Assembly (NCBI RefSeq): GCF_965230805.1 | Contig: NZ_OZ246019.1 | Span: forward strand, 3,906,001 to 3,970,000 | Direction: 5' to 3' | Length of the DNA stretch: 64,000 nt | Source: Marinifilum sp965230805 | GTDB lineage: Bacteria > Bacteroidota > Bacteroidia > Bacteroidales > Marinifilaceae | Shown here: in pieces, positions 9,577-18,828 of the stretch | Position numbering within the stretch: the first letter of the stretch is position 1 | How the letters are laid out: each line of letters opens with the position of its first letter | The notes under the pieces: model-generated | What the model saw: the letters and a program-made list of their open reading frames with translations, nothing else | Databases searched by the model: none | What the model was told of the DNA's origin: nothing | Made by a program: the position numbers and the translations under genes

Positions 9577-10998
9577 ATGTATAAAATAATGATAATAAAA
9601 ATCAAGTTTTTGCTTTTGCTGACATGTATTGTTTATTCAGCATGTGCGAAAAAGAACAATGAGGAGGTAAAGCCGAATATCTTATTAATTAATATTGATG
9701 ATTTAGGTTGGAAAGATGTTGGATTTATGGGGAGTGAATATTATAACACTCCTAATTTAGATAATCTTTCAACTAAAGGTATAGTATTCACTAATGCTTA
9801 TGCTGCAGCTTCTAATTGTGCACCATCGAGAGCCTGCTTAATGAGTGGTGAATGGCCCCAAAGGCACGGAATATTTACGGTTGATAATTCGGAACGAGGC
9901 AAATCAAAAGATCGTAAAATTATTCCTGTTAAAAACACAACTGATCTTGGAAAAGATTTTGTGACAATCGCTGAAACATTAAAGTCGAATGGCTATGCAA
10001 CTTGTCATGCTGGTAAATGGCATTTGTCAAACGACCCTAAAGATCATGGTTTTGATATTAATATTGCTGGAACGCATGCAGGAAATCCAGGGAAATATTA
10101 TTCTCCATATCCACGAAAATTAAAGTACAAATCTGATACAGATGAATATTTAACAGATGCTATCATGAATGATGTTTTATCGTTTATTGATGGAGTGGAT
10201 GATGAACCATTTTTCCTATACTACTCACCTTATGCAGTGCATACTCCTATAAATCCTATAGATAGTTTAATGCCGCGATACGAGAATAAACCAGGGTGGA
10301 GAGGACAAGATAACCCAGGTTATGCAACAATGATAGATAATTTGGATCGAAATATTGGAAATTTAATAGCATTACTTAAGAGAAAAGACTTGTATGCAAA
10401 TACACTAATCATTTTTACATCCGATAATGGAGGTACATGTAAGGTAACGGAACAAAGACCATTGCGTGCAGGAAAAGGATCATATTATGAAGGTGGAATT
10501 AGAGAACCATTCTTTGTGGTTTGGCCAGGGAGAATAAGCCCTGGTTTAATATCTAATGTTCCAATTTCAAATTTGGATATTTATCCAACTCTTCTGGAAG
10601 TCAGTCAGTCGAAGGTCTGCTCGAATTATTTATTAGACGGCCAAAGTATAACAGAATTATTTGATGGTTCGGAACCTGCAAGCTGGATGAATAGAGAGTT
10701 ATATTGGCATTATCCTATTTACCTTCAGGCAAACTCCAGAAAGGGTCAGTTTAGAGATGACAAATTTAGAACTAGACCAGGCTCTGCTATGCGAAAGGGA
10801 AATTGGAAATTGCATCAGTATTTTGAGGATGGTAGTTTTGAGTTATTCAATTTAAAAGAAGACATAGGAGAACAAAACGATCTTTCAAAATCAAATCCTA
10901 AAAAATTGAAAGAATTGCGTGAATTGCTTACTAAATGGCAAAGAGAAACAAACGCACCAATCCCTACTAAAGCAAATCCCAATTATATATCTGAGTAG
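9577..10998 (+). CDS. Family S1 sulfatase, lipoprotein (formylglycine type)
   Basis: A 473-residue alkaline-phosphatase-fold sulfatase that hydrolyses sulfate esters on the glycan. The signal sequence has a lipobox at VYSAC (Cys23), so it is probably membrane-anchored in the periplasm or on the surface. The metal-binding DD sits at 41-42 (NIDDLGWKD). Cys81 in CAPSR is the residue converted to formylglycine. HAGKWHLS supplies the catalytic Lys and His, and SDNGG the second metal-ligand pair. It is the first gene behind the LacI-type operators. Its closest relative in the window by motif is the sulfatase at 49283 (both DDLGWKD). The sulfate position it attacks cannot be told from sequence alone. 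Confidence 0.93.
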   Translation: MYKIMIIKIKFLLLLTCIVYSACAKKNNEEVKPNILLINIDDLGWKDVGFMGSEYYNTPNLDNLSTKGIVFTNAYAAASNCAPSRACLMSGEWPQRHGIFTVDNSERGKSKDRKIIPVKNTTDLGKDFVTIAETLKSNGYATCHAGKWHLSNDPKDHGFDINIAGTHAGNPGKYYSPYPRKLKYKSDTDEYLTDAIMNDVLSFIDGVDDEPFFLYYSPYAVHTPINPIDSLMPRYENKPGWRGQDNPGYATMIDNLDRNIGNLIALLKRKDLYANTLIIFTSDNGGTCKVTEQRPLRAGKGSYYEGGIREPFFVVWPGRISPGLISNVPISNLDIYPTLLEVSQSKVCSNYLLDGQSITELFDGSEPASWMNRELYWHYPIYLQANSRKGQFRDDKFRTRPGSAMRKGNWKLHQYFEDGSFELFNLKEDIGEQNDLSKSNPKKLKELRELLTKWQRETNAPIPTKANPNYISE

Positions 10999-11088
10999 CT
11001 GTTTGTTTAAATGATTTAGGTATCGAGAGATATCTGGCATTATGCAATTGCAGCTTATAGTAATGAAATAAATTCGTATATTAGCACC

Positions 11089-11108
11089 ATACTAGTACCA
11101 ACCAGTAT
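11089..11108. promoter_or_regulatory. Imperfect palindrome just before the second sulfatase
   Basis: ATACTAGTACCAACCAGTAT reads nearly the same on both strands (outer ATACTrGT arms) and ends 6 bp before the ATG at 11115. It could be an operator for a regulator outside the window, or a chance palindrome. Confidence 0.3.
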
Positions 11109-11114
11109 TAAAAA

Positions 11115-12530
11115 ATGATGAATTGTAAAACTGTTTTATCCGTAATATTAATAGGATTAATCTTTGCATCTTGCACAAGTAATATAAAACCTGAGAAGCC
11201 TAATGTAATTATTGTTCTCGCTGATGATGCAGGTTATGCAGACTTTGGTTTCAATGGATGTAAAGACCTAAATACGCCCAATATAGACATGCTTGCAAAG
11301 CAAGGAATTGTATTTTCTGATGCACACGTTTCTTCAACAGTTTGTTGTCCCTCTAGGGCAGGATTAATTACTGGAAGATATCAGCAGCGTTATGGTAATG
11401 AATGCAATGAAGGAGAAGGTTTTTTTGGATTACCTAAATCTGAGCTTACATTGGCAGATCGTCTTAAAACGGTTGGTTACAAAACTTCAGCAATTGGGAA
11501 ATGGCATTTGGGTCATAATGAAGGATATCATCCAAATGATAGAGGATTTGATTATTTCTATGGATTTTTAGCTGGTGGTAGAAGTTATTTTCCAGATAAG
11601 AATAATGATAGAAAAGGAGATACTCATGCCATGTTGGAAAATCATGAGCATGTTTTGTTTGAAGGTTACCTTACAGATGTTCTGGGAGATAAGGCATGTA
11701 ATTTTATAGAGGAAAACGCCGAACAACCATTTTTTATGTATTTGGCATATAATGCAGTGCATACACCTATGCACGCAACAAAAAAAGATTTAGCATTATT
11801 TGAAGGACACCCGAGGCAGACCTTGGCTGCTATGACCTGGGCATTAGATAGATCTGTTGGGAGCGTGGTAAGTAAATTAAAGGAAAAGAACCTGTTGGAT
11901 AATACCATTATTTTCTTTTTAAGTGATAACGGCGGAGCTCACAATAATCAGTCGTCGAACTATCCACTAAATGGATTTAAAGGAAACGAGTTTGAAGGTG
12001 GGCATAGGGTTCCCTTTTTTGTGTATTGGAAAGAGAAATTAAGTTCGGGCGAATTTGATGGATTAACTTCTTCCTTGGATATAGGCGCTACAGTTTGTGC
12101 TTTAGCCGGGATTTCGGATGATGCAGATTTGCCATTGGATGGTGTAAATCTAATTCCATTTTTATCAAATGAAAAAGCGGGTGAACCACACGACAAATTG
12201 TTTTGGAGAAAAGATAAGATGGCAGCCGCACGAATTGGAAATCATAAACTGGTTCGAGTTGAAGGATTGAACAGCACGGTTTACAATCTGGAAAAGGATT
12301 TATCTGAGAAAGAAAACTTGGCGAACAGAATACCTGACCTTAAAAACCAATTAGAAACCGAATTGAAAAATTGGGAAAAGGATATGATTCAGCCATTATG
12401 GACCGAAGGACATAAATGGGACACAGTTACCTATATGATCCATGAAGATTTGATGTTGAATCGTAAAATAAGAGTGAAAAATCCCTGGCAATTAAAAAAG
12501 TATAAATCAAAGTTGAGAGACAGTAAATAA
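11115..12530 (+). CDS. Family S1 sulfatase, lipoprotein (resembles subfamily S1_19)
   Basis: A 471-residue sulfatase with a lipobox at IFASC (Cys20). LADDAGYADFGF contains the metal-binding DD at 36-37. The active-site motif is CCPSR with Cys77 as the predicted formylglycine, followed by AGLITGRYQQRYG, IGKWHLGH and SDNGG. It is clearly paralogous to the sulfatase at 47745: both share ADDAGYADFGF, CxPSRAGL-TGR-QQR-G, EGHPRQ-LAAMTWA and a similar C-terminal tail ending in a Lys-rich segment. The DDAGYADFGF plus GR(Y/F)QQR pattern recalls S1_19, a subfamily with carrageenan-active members. That placement is from memory and not proven. The next sulfatase starts 4 bp after the stop. Confidence 0.92.
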   Translation: MMNCKTVLSVILIGLIFASCTSNIKPEKPNVIIVLADDAGYADFGFNGCKDLNTPNIDMLAKQGIVFSDAHVSSTVCCPSRAGLITGRYQQRYGNECNEGEGFFGLPKSELTLADRLKTVGYKTSAIGKWHLGHNEGYHPNDRGFDYFYGFLAGGRSYFPDKNNDRKGDTHAMLENHEHVLFEGYLTDVLGDKACNFIEENAEQPFFMYLAYNAVHTPMHATKKDLALFEGHPRQTLAAMTWALDRSVGSVVSKLKEKNLLDNTIIFFLSDNGGAHNNQSSNYPLNGFKGNEFEGGHRVPFFVYWKEKLSSGEFDGLTSSLDIGATVCALAGISDDADLPLDGVNLIPFLSNEKAGEPHDKLFWRKDKMAAARIGNHKLVRVEGLNSTVYNLEKDLSEKENLANRIPDLKNQLETELKNWEKDMIQPLWTEGHKWDTVTYMIHEDLMLNRKIRVKNPWQLKKYKSKLRDSK

Positions 12531-12534
12531 AAAA

Positions 12535-14076
12535 ATGAATGTACGATACAATATCATATTAATAGTTAGTGTTTTAAGTTTGCTTGTAAATGCAAAATTA
12601 GCATCAGGGCAAGATAAATCAGCGAAGCCCAACATCGTAATCATTTATGTGGATGACCTTGGTTATGGTGATTTATCTTGTTATGGTGCTACAGAAGTGC
12701 AAACACCCAATGTGGATCGATTGGCAGCTGGAGGAATTAAATTTACCGATGGTCATTGTACGGCAGCTACCTGCACGCCTTCCAGATTTTCTCTACTGAC
12801 GGGAAGTTATGCGTTCAGAAAAAATGCAGCCATTCTTCCTGGTGATGCACCAGCCTTAATACAGCCAGGTACACCAACGCTTCCTGGATTGTTACAGAAA
12901 AATGGCTACAAAACTGCTGTAATAGGAAAATGGCATCTTGGTTTAGGAGATGGCAACCTGGACTGGAACGGAAAAATAACTCCCGGACCACTCGAAATAG
13001 GTTTTGATTATTCATATTTGATTCCTGCTACCGGCGATAGAGTTCCTTGTGTTATGGTTGAAAACCATCATGTTGTTGATTTGGATCTTAATGACCCAAT
13101 TCAGGTTAGTTATAAAAAGAAAGTTGGTAATGATCCTACCGCAATAGAAAATCCAGAATTAGTAAGGTTTGCTGCGGATGGACAACATGGTAAAACCATT
13201 GTGAATGGGGTGAGCAGAATAGGGTATATGAGCGGAGGAAATTCAGCAAGATGGAGAGATGAAACTGTTCCATATCAAATGTTGAGAAAGGCCAGAGGCT
13301 TTATTAATGAAAACAAAAAACAACCATTCTTCTTGTATTTTGCATTTCATGATATTCATGTTCCTCGATTGCCAGATCATAGATTCGAAGGTGCTACGGA
13401 TATGGGAGTTAGAGGCGATGCGATTGTTCAAATGGATTATATCACAGGTCAGTTAGTGAATTATTTGGAGAAAATGGAATTGTTGGATAATACGTTGATT
13501 ATTTTTTCTTCTGATAATGGCCCTGTATTGAGCGATGGCTATAAGGATGAGGCTGCGGAAAGATTAGGAAAGCACAAACCGGCAGGACCATTCCGAGGAG
13601 GAAAATATTCTTGTTTAGAAGCAGGAACAAGAGTGCCTACCATTATACATTGGCCAAAAAGAATTAAGTCATCACAAGTAAGTAATGCACTATTTAGTCA
13701 TGTTGATTTGTATGCTTCCATTGCCGGGATTTTAAATTATGAATTGGAGGATGGCGAAGCGCCCGATAGTTTTAATCTGCTGCAAACAATTCTTGGAAAT
13801 GATAAAGTAGGGAGAGAATTTTTACTGGAAGAAGCTTACAGTTATTCAATAAGATATGGAAAATGGAAGTATATAAAGCCAGTAAAAAATGCCAAAATGA
13901 ATGGTTGGATTAAATCTAATAAAGGGATAGATACAGGATTTTCTAACGAACCACAACTTTTTGATTTAACAGAAGACATTCAGGAAGAAAAAAATCTTGC
14001 TAAGCAGAATGAAAAAGTTCTTAGAAAAATGGAAAAAGAACTTCAGCGTATCTTTACTGATAACAAAAGCAGATAG
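12535..14076 (+). CDS. Family S1 sulfatase, secreted (resembles subfamily S1_15)
   Basis: A 513-residue sulfatase. The N-terminus is a plain signal peptide ending near LASGQ, so it is likely soluble in the periplasm. Motifs in order: YVDDLGYGDLSCYG (metal site), CTPSR followed by FSLLTGSYAFR (Cys to formylglycine), VIGKWHLGLG, FHDIHVP and SSDNGPV. A segment LPGDAPALIQPGTPTLPGLL after the active site resembles S1_15 enzymes, which include galactose/GalNAc-6-sulfatases; this is tentative. It starts 4 bp after the preceding sulfatase, which suggests translational coupling, and ends 28 bp before the GH2 start chosen here. Confidence 0.92.
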   Translation: MNVRYNIILIVSVLSLLVNAKLASGQDKSAKPNIVIIYVDDLGYGDLSCYGATEVQTPNVDRLAAGGIKFTDGHCTAATCTPSRFSLLTGSYAFRKNAAILPGDAPALIQPGTPTLPGLLQKNGYKTAVIGKWHLGLGDGNLDWNGKITPGPLEIGFDYSYLIPATGDRVPCVMVENHHVVDLDLNDPIQVSYKKKVGNDPTAIENPELVRFAADGQHGKTIVNGVSRIGYMSGGNSARWRDETVPYQMLRKARGFINENKKQPFFLYFAFHDIHVPRLPDHRFEGATDMGVRGDAIVQMDYITGQLVNYLEKMELLDNTLIIFSSDNGPVLSDGYKDEAAERLGKHKPAGPFRGGKYSCLEAGTRVPTIIHWPKRIKSSQVSNALFSHVDLYASIAGILNYELEDGEAPDSFNLLQTILGNDKVGREFLLEEAYSYSIRYGKWKYIKPVKNAKMNGWIKSNKGIDTGFSNEPQLFDLTEDIQEEKNLAKQNEKVLRKMEKELQRIFTDNKSR

Positions 14077-14104
14077 AATAATGATAACCGAAATAACTAA
14101 GAAT

Positions 14105-17100
14105 ATGAGACACCAAACGATTTTGAATTCTTTGCTGTGTGCTATTGCAGTATCTGTAATAGCCTGCACACCAAAGAGTAAGTATGAGAATGTTGCTTTC
14201 GAGGAGAAGACTCCTGCCGATTGGGAAAATCAACATGTTTTTCAGATTAACAAGGAAGAACCAAGAGCTTCTTTTATACCATACAAAAGCAAGGAGAATG
14301 CTTTACGAGATGTAAAATGGGAATCTTCATTATTGCATTCTTTAAATGGGAAATGGCAATTTCATTTGGCAAAAAATCCTTCGGAAAGACCGTATTATTT
14401 CTTTAAGGATGATTATGATACCAGAGATTGGGGAGAAATAAATGTTCCTTCAAATTGGGAGATGGAAGGATATGACATTCCTATTTATACAAATGTGAAA
14501 TATCCACATGATAAAACTCCACCAACTATTCAAAAAGATTATAATCCTGTTGGGTCATATAAACGAACTTTTACCATTTCTTCTGATTGGAATGACAAAG
14601 AAATTTATATTCATTTTGGAGCTGTAAGTTCAGCCTTCTATTTGTGGGTAAATGAACAAAAAGTTGGATATAGTGAGGACAGTAAAACACCTGCTGAATT
14701 CAATATTACCAAATACCTAAAGAAAGGGGAAAATACACTGGCTGTTGAGGTGTATCGTTGGAGTGATGCCAGTTATTTGGAAGATCAGGATTTTTGGCGC
14801 TTAAGCGGAATGACTCGTGATGTTTATTTAATGGCTCGAAACAAAACTCACATTCGTGATTTTAGAGTAATTGCTGATTTGGATGAAAATTACACCAGTG
14901 GATTATTCAACCTATCTGTTGAAATTACCAATAAAGCCAATGAAGAGAATACTAAAAGTGTTATTGCAGAAATTCTGGATAATGGCAAAAAGATAATTGA
15001 TCTGTCTGTATCTAATAAAGTAAAAGCAGGTGGATCTAGCACCTATGATTTTGAAGCTAAAGTTGATGCCGTAAGAAAATGGACTGCAGAAACCCCAAAC
15101 CTTTACCAATTAGTAGTTAGTTTGAAAAATGAGAAAGGTAATGTAGTTGAGGTGATTAAGCAGGATATTGGTTTCCGAAAAATTGAAATCAAAAATAGCC
15201 AACTATTGGTAAATGGCAAAGCAATCTATCTTAAAGGAGCTAACCTTCATGAACATCATGATGTAAAAGGTCATGTGGTTGATCGTGAGACCATGATCTT
15301 GGATATTCAAAGAATGAAGGATCATAATCTTAATGCTGTTCGAACTTCGCACTATCCTCAACCGGAGGAATGGTATAAACTGTGTAATGAGTATGGATTG
15401 TATCTGATTGATGAGGCCAATATCGAATCTCATGGAATGGGGTATAAGAAAGAATCATTGGCTAAAGATTCAACATGGATGGGAGCTCATGTATATCGTA
15501 CAAATAACATGTACCAACGGGATAAAAACCAGCCTTCAATTATTATTTGGTCATTAGGGAACGAAGCAGGTAATGGTGTAAACTTTATGGAAACATATAA
15601 AATGTTGAAAGAGTATGATTCTACCAGACCAGTGCAATACGAGCAAGCTCATGGCGGTGCAAATACAGATATCAATTGTCCGATGTACATGAAGATGGAA
15701 GGAATGGAGAAGTTCGCAAAAAATAAAGCAGATAAGCCTTTAATTCAGTGCGAATATGCTCACGCTATGGGTAATAGTGTTGGTAATCTTCAAGACTATT
15801 GGGATTTAATAGAAAAGTATGATTGTTTGCAAGGTGGTTTTATTTGGGACTGGGTTGACCAGGGTCTTTTAACTAAAAATGAGCAAGGAGAGGAATTTTG
15901 GGCTTATGGTGGTGATTTTGGTCCGAAAGATGTTCCATCGGATGGAAATTTTTGCTTGAATGGTTTGGTTGATCCTGACCGTGGAGTTAAGCCACACTTG
16001 CTCGAAGTGAAAAAAGTATATCAATACATTGGATTTGAGGATGTTGATTTAGCGAAGGGAGCAGTTAGAATTAAAAACAAATACGACTTTATAAATCTTG
16101 ATAAGTTTGATATTACATGGAAAGTAGTTGGTGATGGTAAAGTTGTAGCAGATGGAAAATTGTCTTCAAATGTAGAACCAGGAGAATCTGAACTTGTTGA
16201 TCTTGACTACAAATTTAAAGCTAAAGTAGGTGTTGAGTATTTCCTTGAATTTAATGCAGCATTGAAAAATGACTGGACAATCGTAAAAGCCGGAACTACA
16301 CTAGCCAGTGAACAGTTCAAATTGCCAATTTTTAAACCTGTAAATAAAGTAGATGTTACGAAGTTTGCAGGTTTAAAATTAGAGGATGCTACTGAATCCG
16401 TAAATATTTCAGGGGATGCCTTCTCTGTGACTTTTGATAAAGAAAAAGGTGAATTATCAAGCTTTAAATCAGGAGAAACTGAACTGTTAAAATCAGGACC
16501 AGTTCCAAACTTTTGGCGTGCGCCTATTGATAATGATTTTGGTAATGCGCTGCATAAAAGAGCAAAAGTATGGAGAATAGCCGGACAGAATAGAAAGGTT
16601 GAAAGCATTACAGTTAAGAAGATAGCAGAAAATACAATCTCAATTTTAGCTGATTTTACTTTGGTAAATGAAAAACAAGAAGAGATTGCAAAATACCAAT
16701 CAGAATATACAGTTTATGGGTCGGGTGATGTTTTAGTGAATAATCACTTTAAAATGACAAAGGAGAAATTACCTGAGATTGTTAAAATGGGTATGAACCT
16801 TGAAATGCCTCGTTCATTTGATCAAATGTCGTGGTTAGGTCGAGGGCCACATGAATCATATGTTGATAGAAAAACCAGTGCATTTGTTGGAAATTACTCA
16901 GGAAGTGTGGCAGACCAATATTGGGCTTACATTCGTCCGCAGGAAAACGGCAATAAAACCGATGTTCGCTGGATGAGCATTACTGATAAGAATGGACTTG
17001 GTTTATTATTTACCGGAATGCCTCTGTTAGAAGTAAGTGCACATCACAATATCATGGAAGATTTTGAATCTCCTGAGCGTTCGGATGGAAGGCATGTTGA

Positions 17101-17323
17101 TGGCGAACCAGTTGTAAATCGTCACACAACTGATGTGAAACCAAGAGATTTAACCTCCATTGATATCGATTATATGCAAATGGGTGTTGGTGGAGATAAC
17201 AGTTGGGGAGCATGGACCCATGATAAATACAGACTAACAAAGAAGGAATATCGTTATCAGTTTAGAATTAGAGCGATTACCGGTAATGATGATGTGAATG
17301 ATTTATCTAAAAGGAAGTTTTAG
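14105..17323 (+). CDS. GH2 beta-galactosidase, LacZ-like lipoprotein
   Basis: An exo-acting glycoside hydrolase of family 2, most likely removing terminal beta-galactose from desulfated oligosaccharides. The start at 14105 gives MRHQTILNSLLCAIAVSVIAC with a lipobox. The frame is open further upstream into the preceding sulfatase (also ATG at 14081), but those starts spoil the signal peptide. The length is 1072 residues, close to LacZ. Domains in order are the sugar-binding domain (VPSNWEMEGYDIPIYTN), immunoglobulin-like domain, TIM barrel (GANLHEHHDVKGH, TSHYPQPEEWY) and the C-terminal small-chain-like domain (RAPIDNDFGNA). The acid/base is Glu487 in SLGNEAGNG and the nucleophile Glu550 in QCEYAHAMGNS. 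A strong terminator follows. Confidence 0.93.
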   Translation: MRHQTILNSLLCAIAVSVIACTPKSKYENVAFEEKTPADWENQHVFQINKEEPRASFIPYKSKENALRDVKWESSLLHSLNGKWQFHLAKNPSERPYYFFKDDYDTRDWGEINVPSNWEMEGYDIPIYTNVKYPHDKTPPTIQKDYNPVGSYKRTFTISSDWNDKEIYIHFGAVSSAFYLWVNEQKVGYSEDSKTPAEFNITKYLKKGENTLAVEVYRWSDASYLEDQDFWRLSGMTRDVYLMARNKTHIRDFRVIADLDENYTSGLFNLSVEITNKANEENTKSVIAEILDNGKKIIDLSVSNKVKAGGSSTYDFEAKVDAVRKWTAETPNLYQLVVSLKNEKGNVVEVIKQDIGFRKIEIKNSQLLVNGKAIYLKGANLHEHHDVKGHVVDRETMILDIQRMKDHNLNAVRTSHYPQPEEWYKLCNEYGLYLIDEANIESHGMGYKKESLAKDSTWMGAHVYRTNNMYQRDKNQPSIIIWSLGNEAGNGVNFMETYKMLKEYDSTRPVQYEQAHGGANTDINCPMYMKMEGMEKFAKNKADKPLIQCEYAHAMGNSVGNLQDYWDLIEKYDCLQGGFIWDWVDQGLLTKNEQGEEFWAYGGDFGPKDVPSDGNFCLNGLVDPDRGVKPHLLEVKKVYQYIGFEDVDLAKGAVRIKNKYDFINLDKFDITWKVVGDGKVVADGKLSSNVEPGESELVDLDYKFKAKVGVEYFLEFNAALKNDWTIVKAGTTLASEQFKLPIFKPVNKVDVTKFAGLKLEDATESVNISGDAFSVTFDKEKGELSSFKSGETELLKSGPVPNFWRAPIDNDFGNALHKRAKVWRIAGQNRKVESITVKKIAENTISILADFTLVNEKQEEIAKYQSEYTVYGSGDVLVNNHFKMTKEKLPEIVKMGMNLEMPRSFDQMSWLGRGPHESYVDRKTSAFVGNYSGSVADQYWAYIRPQENGNKTDVRWMSITDKNGLGLLFTGMPLLEVSAHHNIMEDFESPERSDGRHVDGEPVVNRHTTDVKPRDLTSIDIDYMQMGVGGDNSWGAWTHDKYRLTKKEYRYQFRIRAITGNDDVNDLSKRKF

Positions 17324-17331
17324 AATTTAAT

Positions 17332-17371
17332 AAAAAAGCAGTAGTTGATCGAGTTCACTGCTGCTTTTTTT
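17332..17371 (+). terminator. Rho-independent terminator after GH2
   Basis: AAAAAGCAGTAGT pairs with ACTGCTGCTTTTT (13-bp stem with one G-T pair, 11-nt loop) and is followed by more T. It is the clearest terminator in the first enzyme block, yet the next sulfatase starts only about 26 bp later, so it may give partial termination. Confidence 0.8.
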
Positions 17372-17397
17372 GACCTTAATAATAGGAATAATTGAAT

Positions 17398-18822
17398 ATG
17401 AAGAAATTACTTATTTTGATGAGCTTGCTACTTGCTTTTTTTTCTTGTGCAACAGCCAAAAAAAAAGCAACTAATAAAAATAAACCAAACATCATTTTTA
17501 TTCTTGCTGATGATTTGGGATATGGTGACCTTGCTTATAATGGGGGAACAAAAATCAAAACTCCTGCATTAGATAAAATGGCCGATGACGGAATGGTGTT
17601 TACTCGTCATTATGCCGGTTCAACTGTTTGTGGTCCTTCACGCGCTTGCTTAATGACTGGATTGCATACCGGACATGCTCCGGTTCGGGAAAATCCTGCC
17701 TGGACTAAAAGTGGTAAACCTGCTGATTTAAGTGCCAGTGATAATACAGTTGCAAAAGAACTAAAGAGAGCAGGTTATAAAACAGGCATCATTGGAAAGT
17801 GGGGGCTTGCCGAAAAACTAGATGAAGGAATGCCATTGAAACAGGGATTTGATTATTTTTATGGATTTTGCACACACAAAGCTGCCCATCACTATTATCC
17901 TGAAGAAATTTGGGAGAACGATAAAAAAGTGAAAATTGAAGGCAATGTGTTAAAAGAAAAGAAAGGAACCTATTCCGAGGATTTATTCATGGATAAAGCA
18001 CTTGATTTTTTGGATGACAGTAAAGATGAGCCTTTCTTTTTGTATTTCGCTTCAACCCTTCCACATTACGAATTAACAATTGCTGAAGAAGAGAAAGAAT
18101 ATTATTATAAGCAAAATTGGCCCTTACGAAAAATGCGACCAGGTAATTATCTGCATGATGAAAACGGATTTGTTACGTATGCAGCAATGGTAACACGTTT
18201 GGATAAAACTGTTAGGGCAATAAGAGAAAAACTGAAAGATCTGGGAATAGATGATAATACGATTGTAATTTTTGCAAGTGATAATGGGCACGAATTTGAT
18301 AAACCCAAGCAGGAATTTTTAAATAGCAATGGTGAATTCAGAGGTAAAAAACGGGATTTATATGATGGTGGAGTGCATATTCCTTTCATAGCTTGTTGGC
18401 CAGATAAAATCAAAGCTGGCTCAAATTCAAATCATGTGTCTGCATTCTGGGATTTTTTGCCAACTGTATGTGATATTGCAGGACTAAAACCAGAGTCGGA
18501 AACCGATGGAATATCTTACTTACCAAGTTTACTAGGTAAACCTGAAAAGCAAGAGAAACATGATTTTCTTTATTGGGAGTTTAATGAAAGAAGAGGACCT
18601 ATTCAGGCCATATTAAAAGATGATTGGAAGCTGGTTCACTTTGTAAATAAGAAATATGAATTGTACAACTTATCAAATGATATTTCAGAAAGTAATAATG
18701 TTATTGATGACTTTCCGGAAGTTGCGAAAGAGCTAAAGGAAAAATTAAAAGATGCCAGAACCGAACATCCCGAATTTCCTTTGGTACCACATGCAAAATT
18801 ATTTAAGAAGAAAAAGAAGTAA
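17398..18822 (+). CDS. Family S1 sulfatase, lipoprotein
   Basis: A 474-residue sulfatase. The ATG at 17398 is preferred over the in-frame TTG at 17392 because it begins the signal peptide MKKLLILMSLLLAFFSC (lipobox Cys17). LADDLGYGDLAYNGG holds the metal-binding DD, and Cys78 in CGPSR is the formylglycine precursor. IGKWGLAE has Gly where many relatives have His (GKWHL), a variant shared with the next gene. ASDNGHEF is the second metal site. The pattern YAGSTVCGPSRACLMTGLHTGH is nearly the same as in the sulfatase at 18829, which starts 6 bp after this stop, so the two probably arose by duplication. The C-terminus ends in a Lys run. Confidence 0.92.
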   Translation: MKKLLILMSLLLAFFSCATAKKKATNKNKPNIIFILADDLGYGDLAYNGGTKIKTPALDKMADDGMVFTRHYAGSTVCGPSRACLMTGLHTGHAPVRENPAWTKSGKPADLSASDNTVAKELKRAGYKTGIIGKWGLAEKLDEGMPLKQGFDYFYGFCTHKAAHHYYPEEIWENDKKVKIEGNVLKEKKGTYSEDLFMDKALDFLDDSKDEPFFLYFASTLPHYELTIAEEEKEYYYKQNWPLRKMRPGNYLHDENGFVTYAAMVTRLDKTVRAIREKLKDLGIDDNTIVIFASDNGHEFDKPKQEFLNSNGEFRGKKRDLYDGGVHIPFIACWPDKIKAGSNSNHVSAFWDFLPTVCDIAGLKPESETDGISYLPSLLGKPEKQEKHDFLYWEFNERRGPIQAILKDDWKLVHFVNKKYELYNLSNDISESNNVIDDFPEVAKELKEKLKDARTEHPEFPLVPHAKLFKKKKK

Positions 18823-18828
18823 TAATAG

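Noticed and set aside
13997..14104. Earlier start for the LacZ-like GH2, overlapping the sulfatase
   Set aside because: The extension lies inside the preceding gene and hides the lipoprotein signal that starts at 14105.
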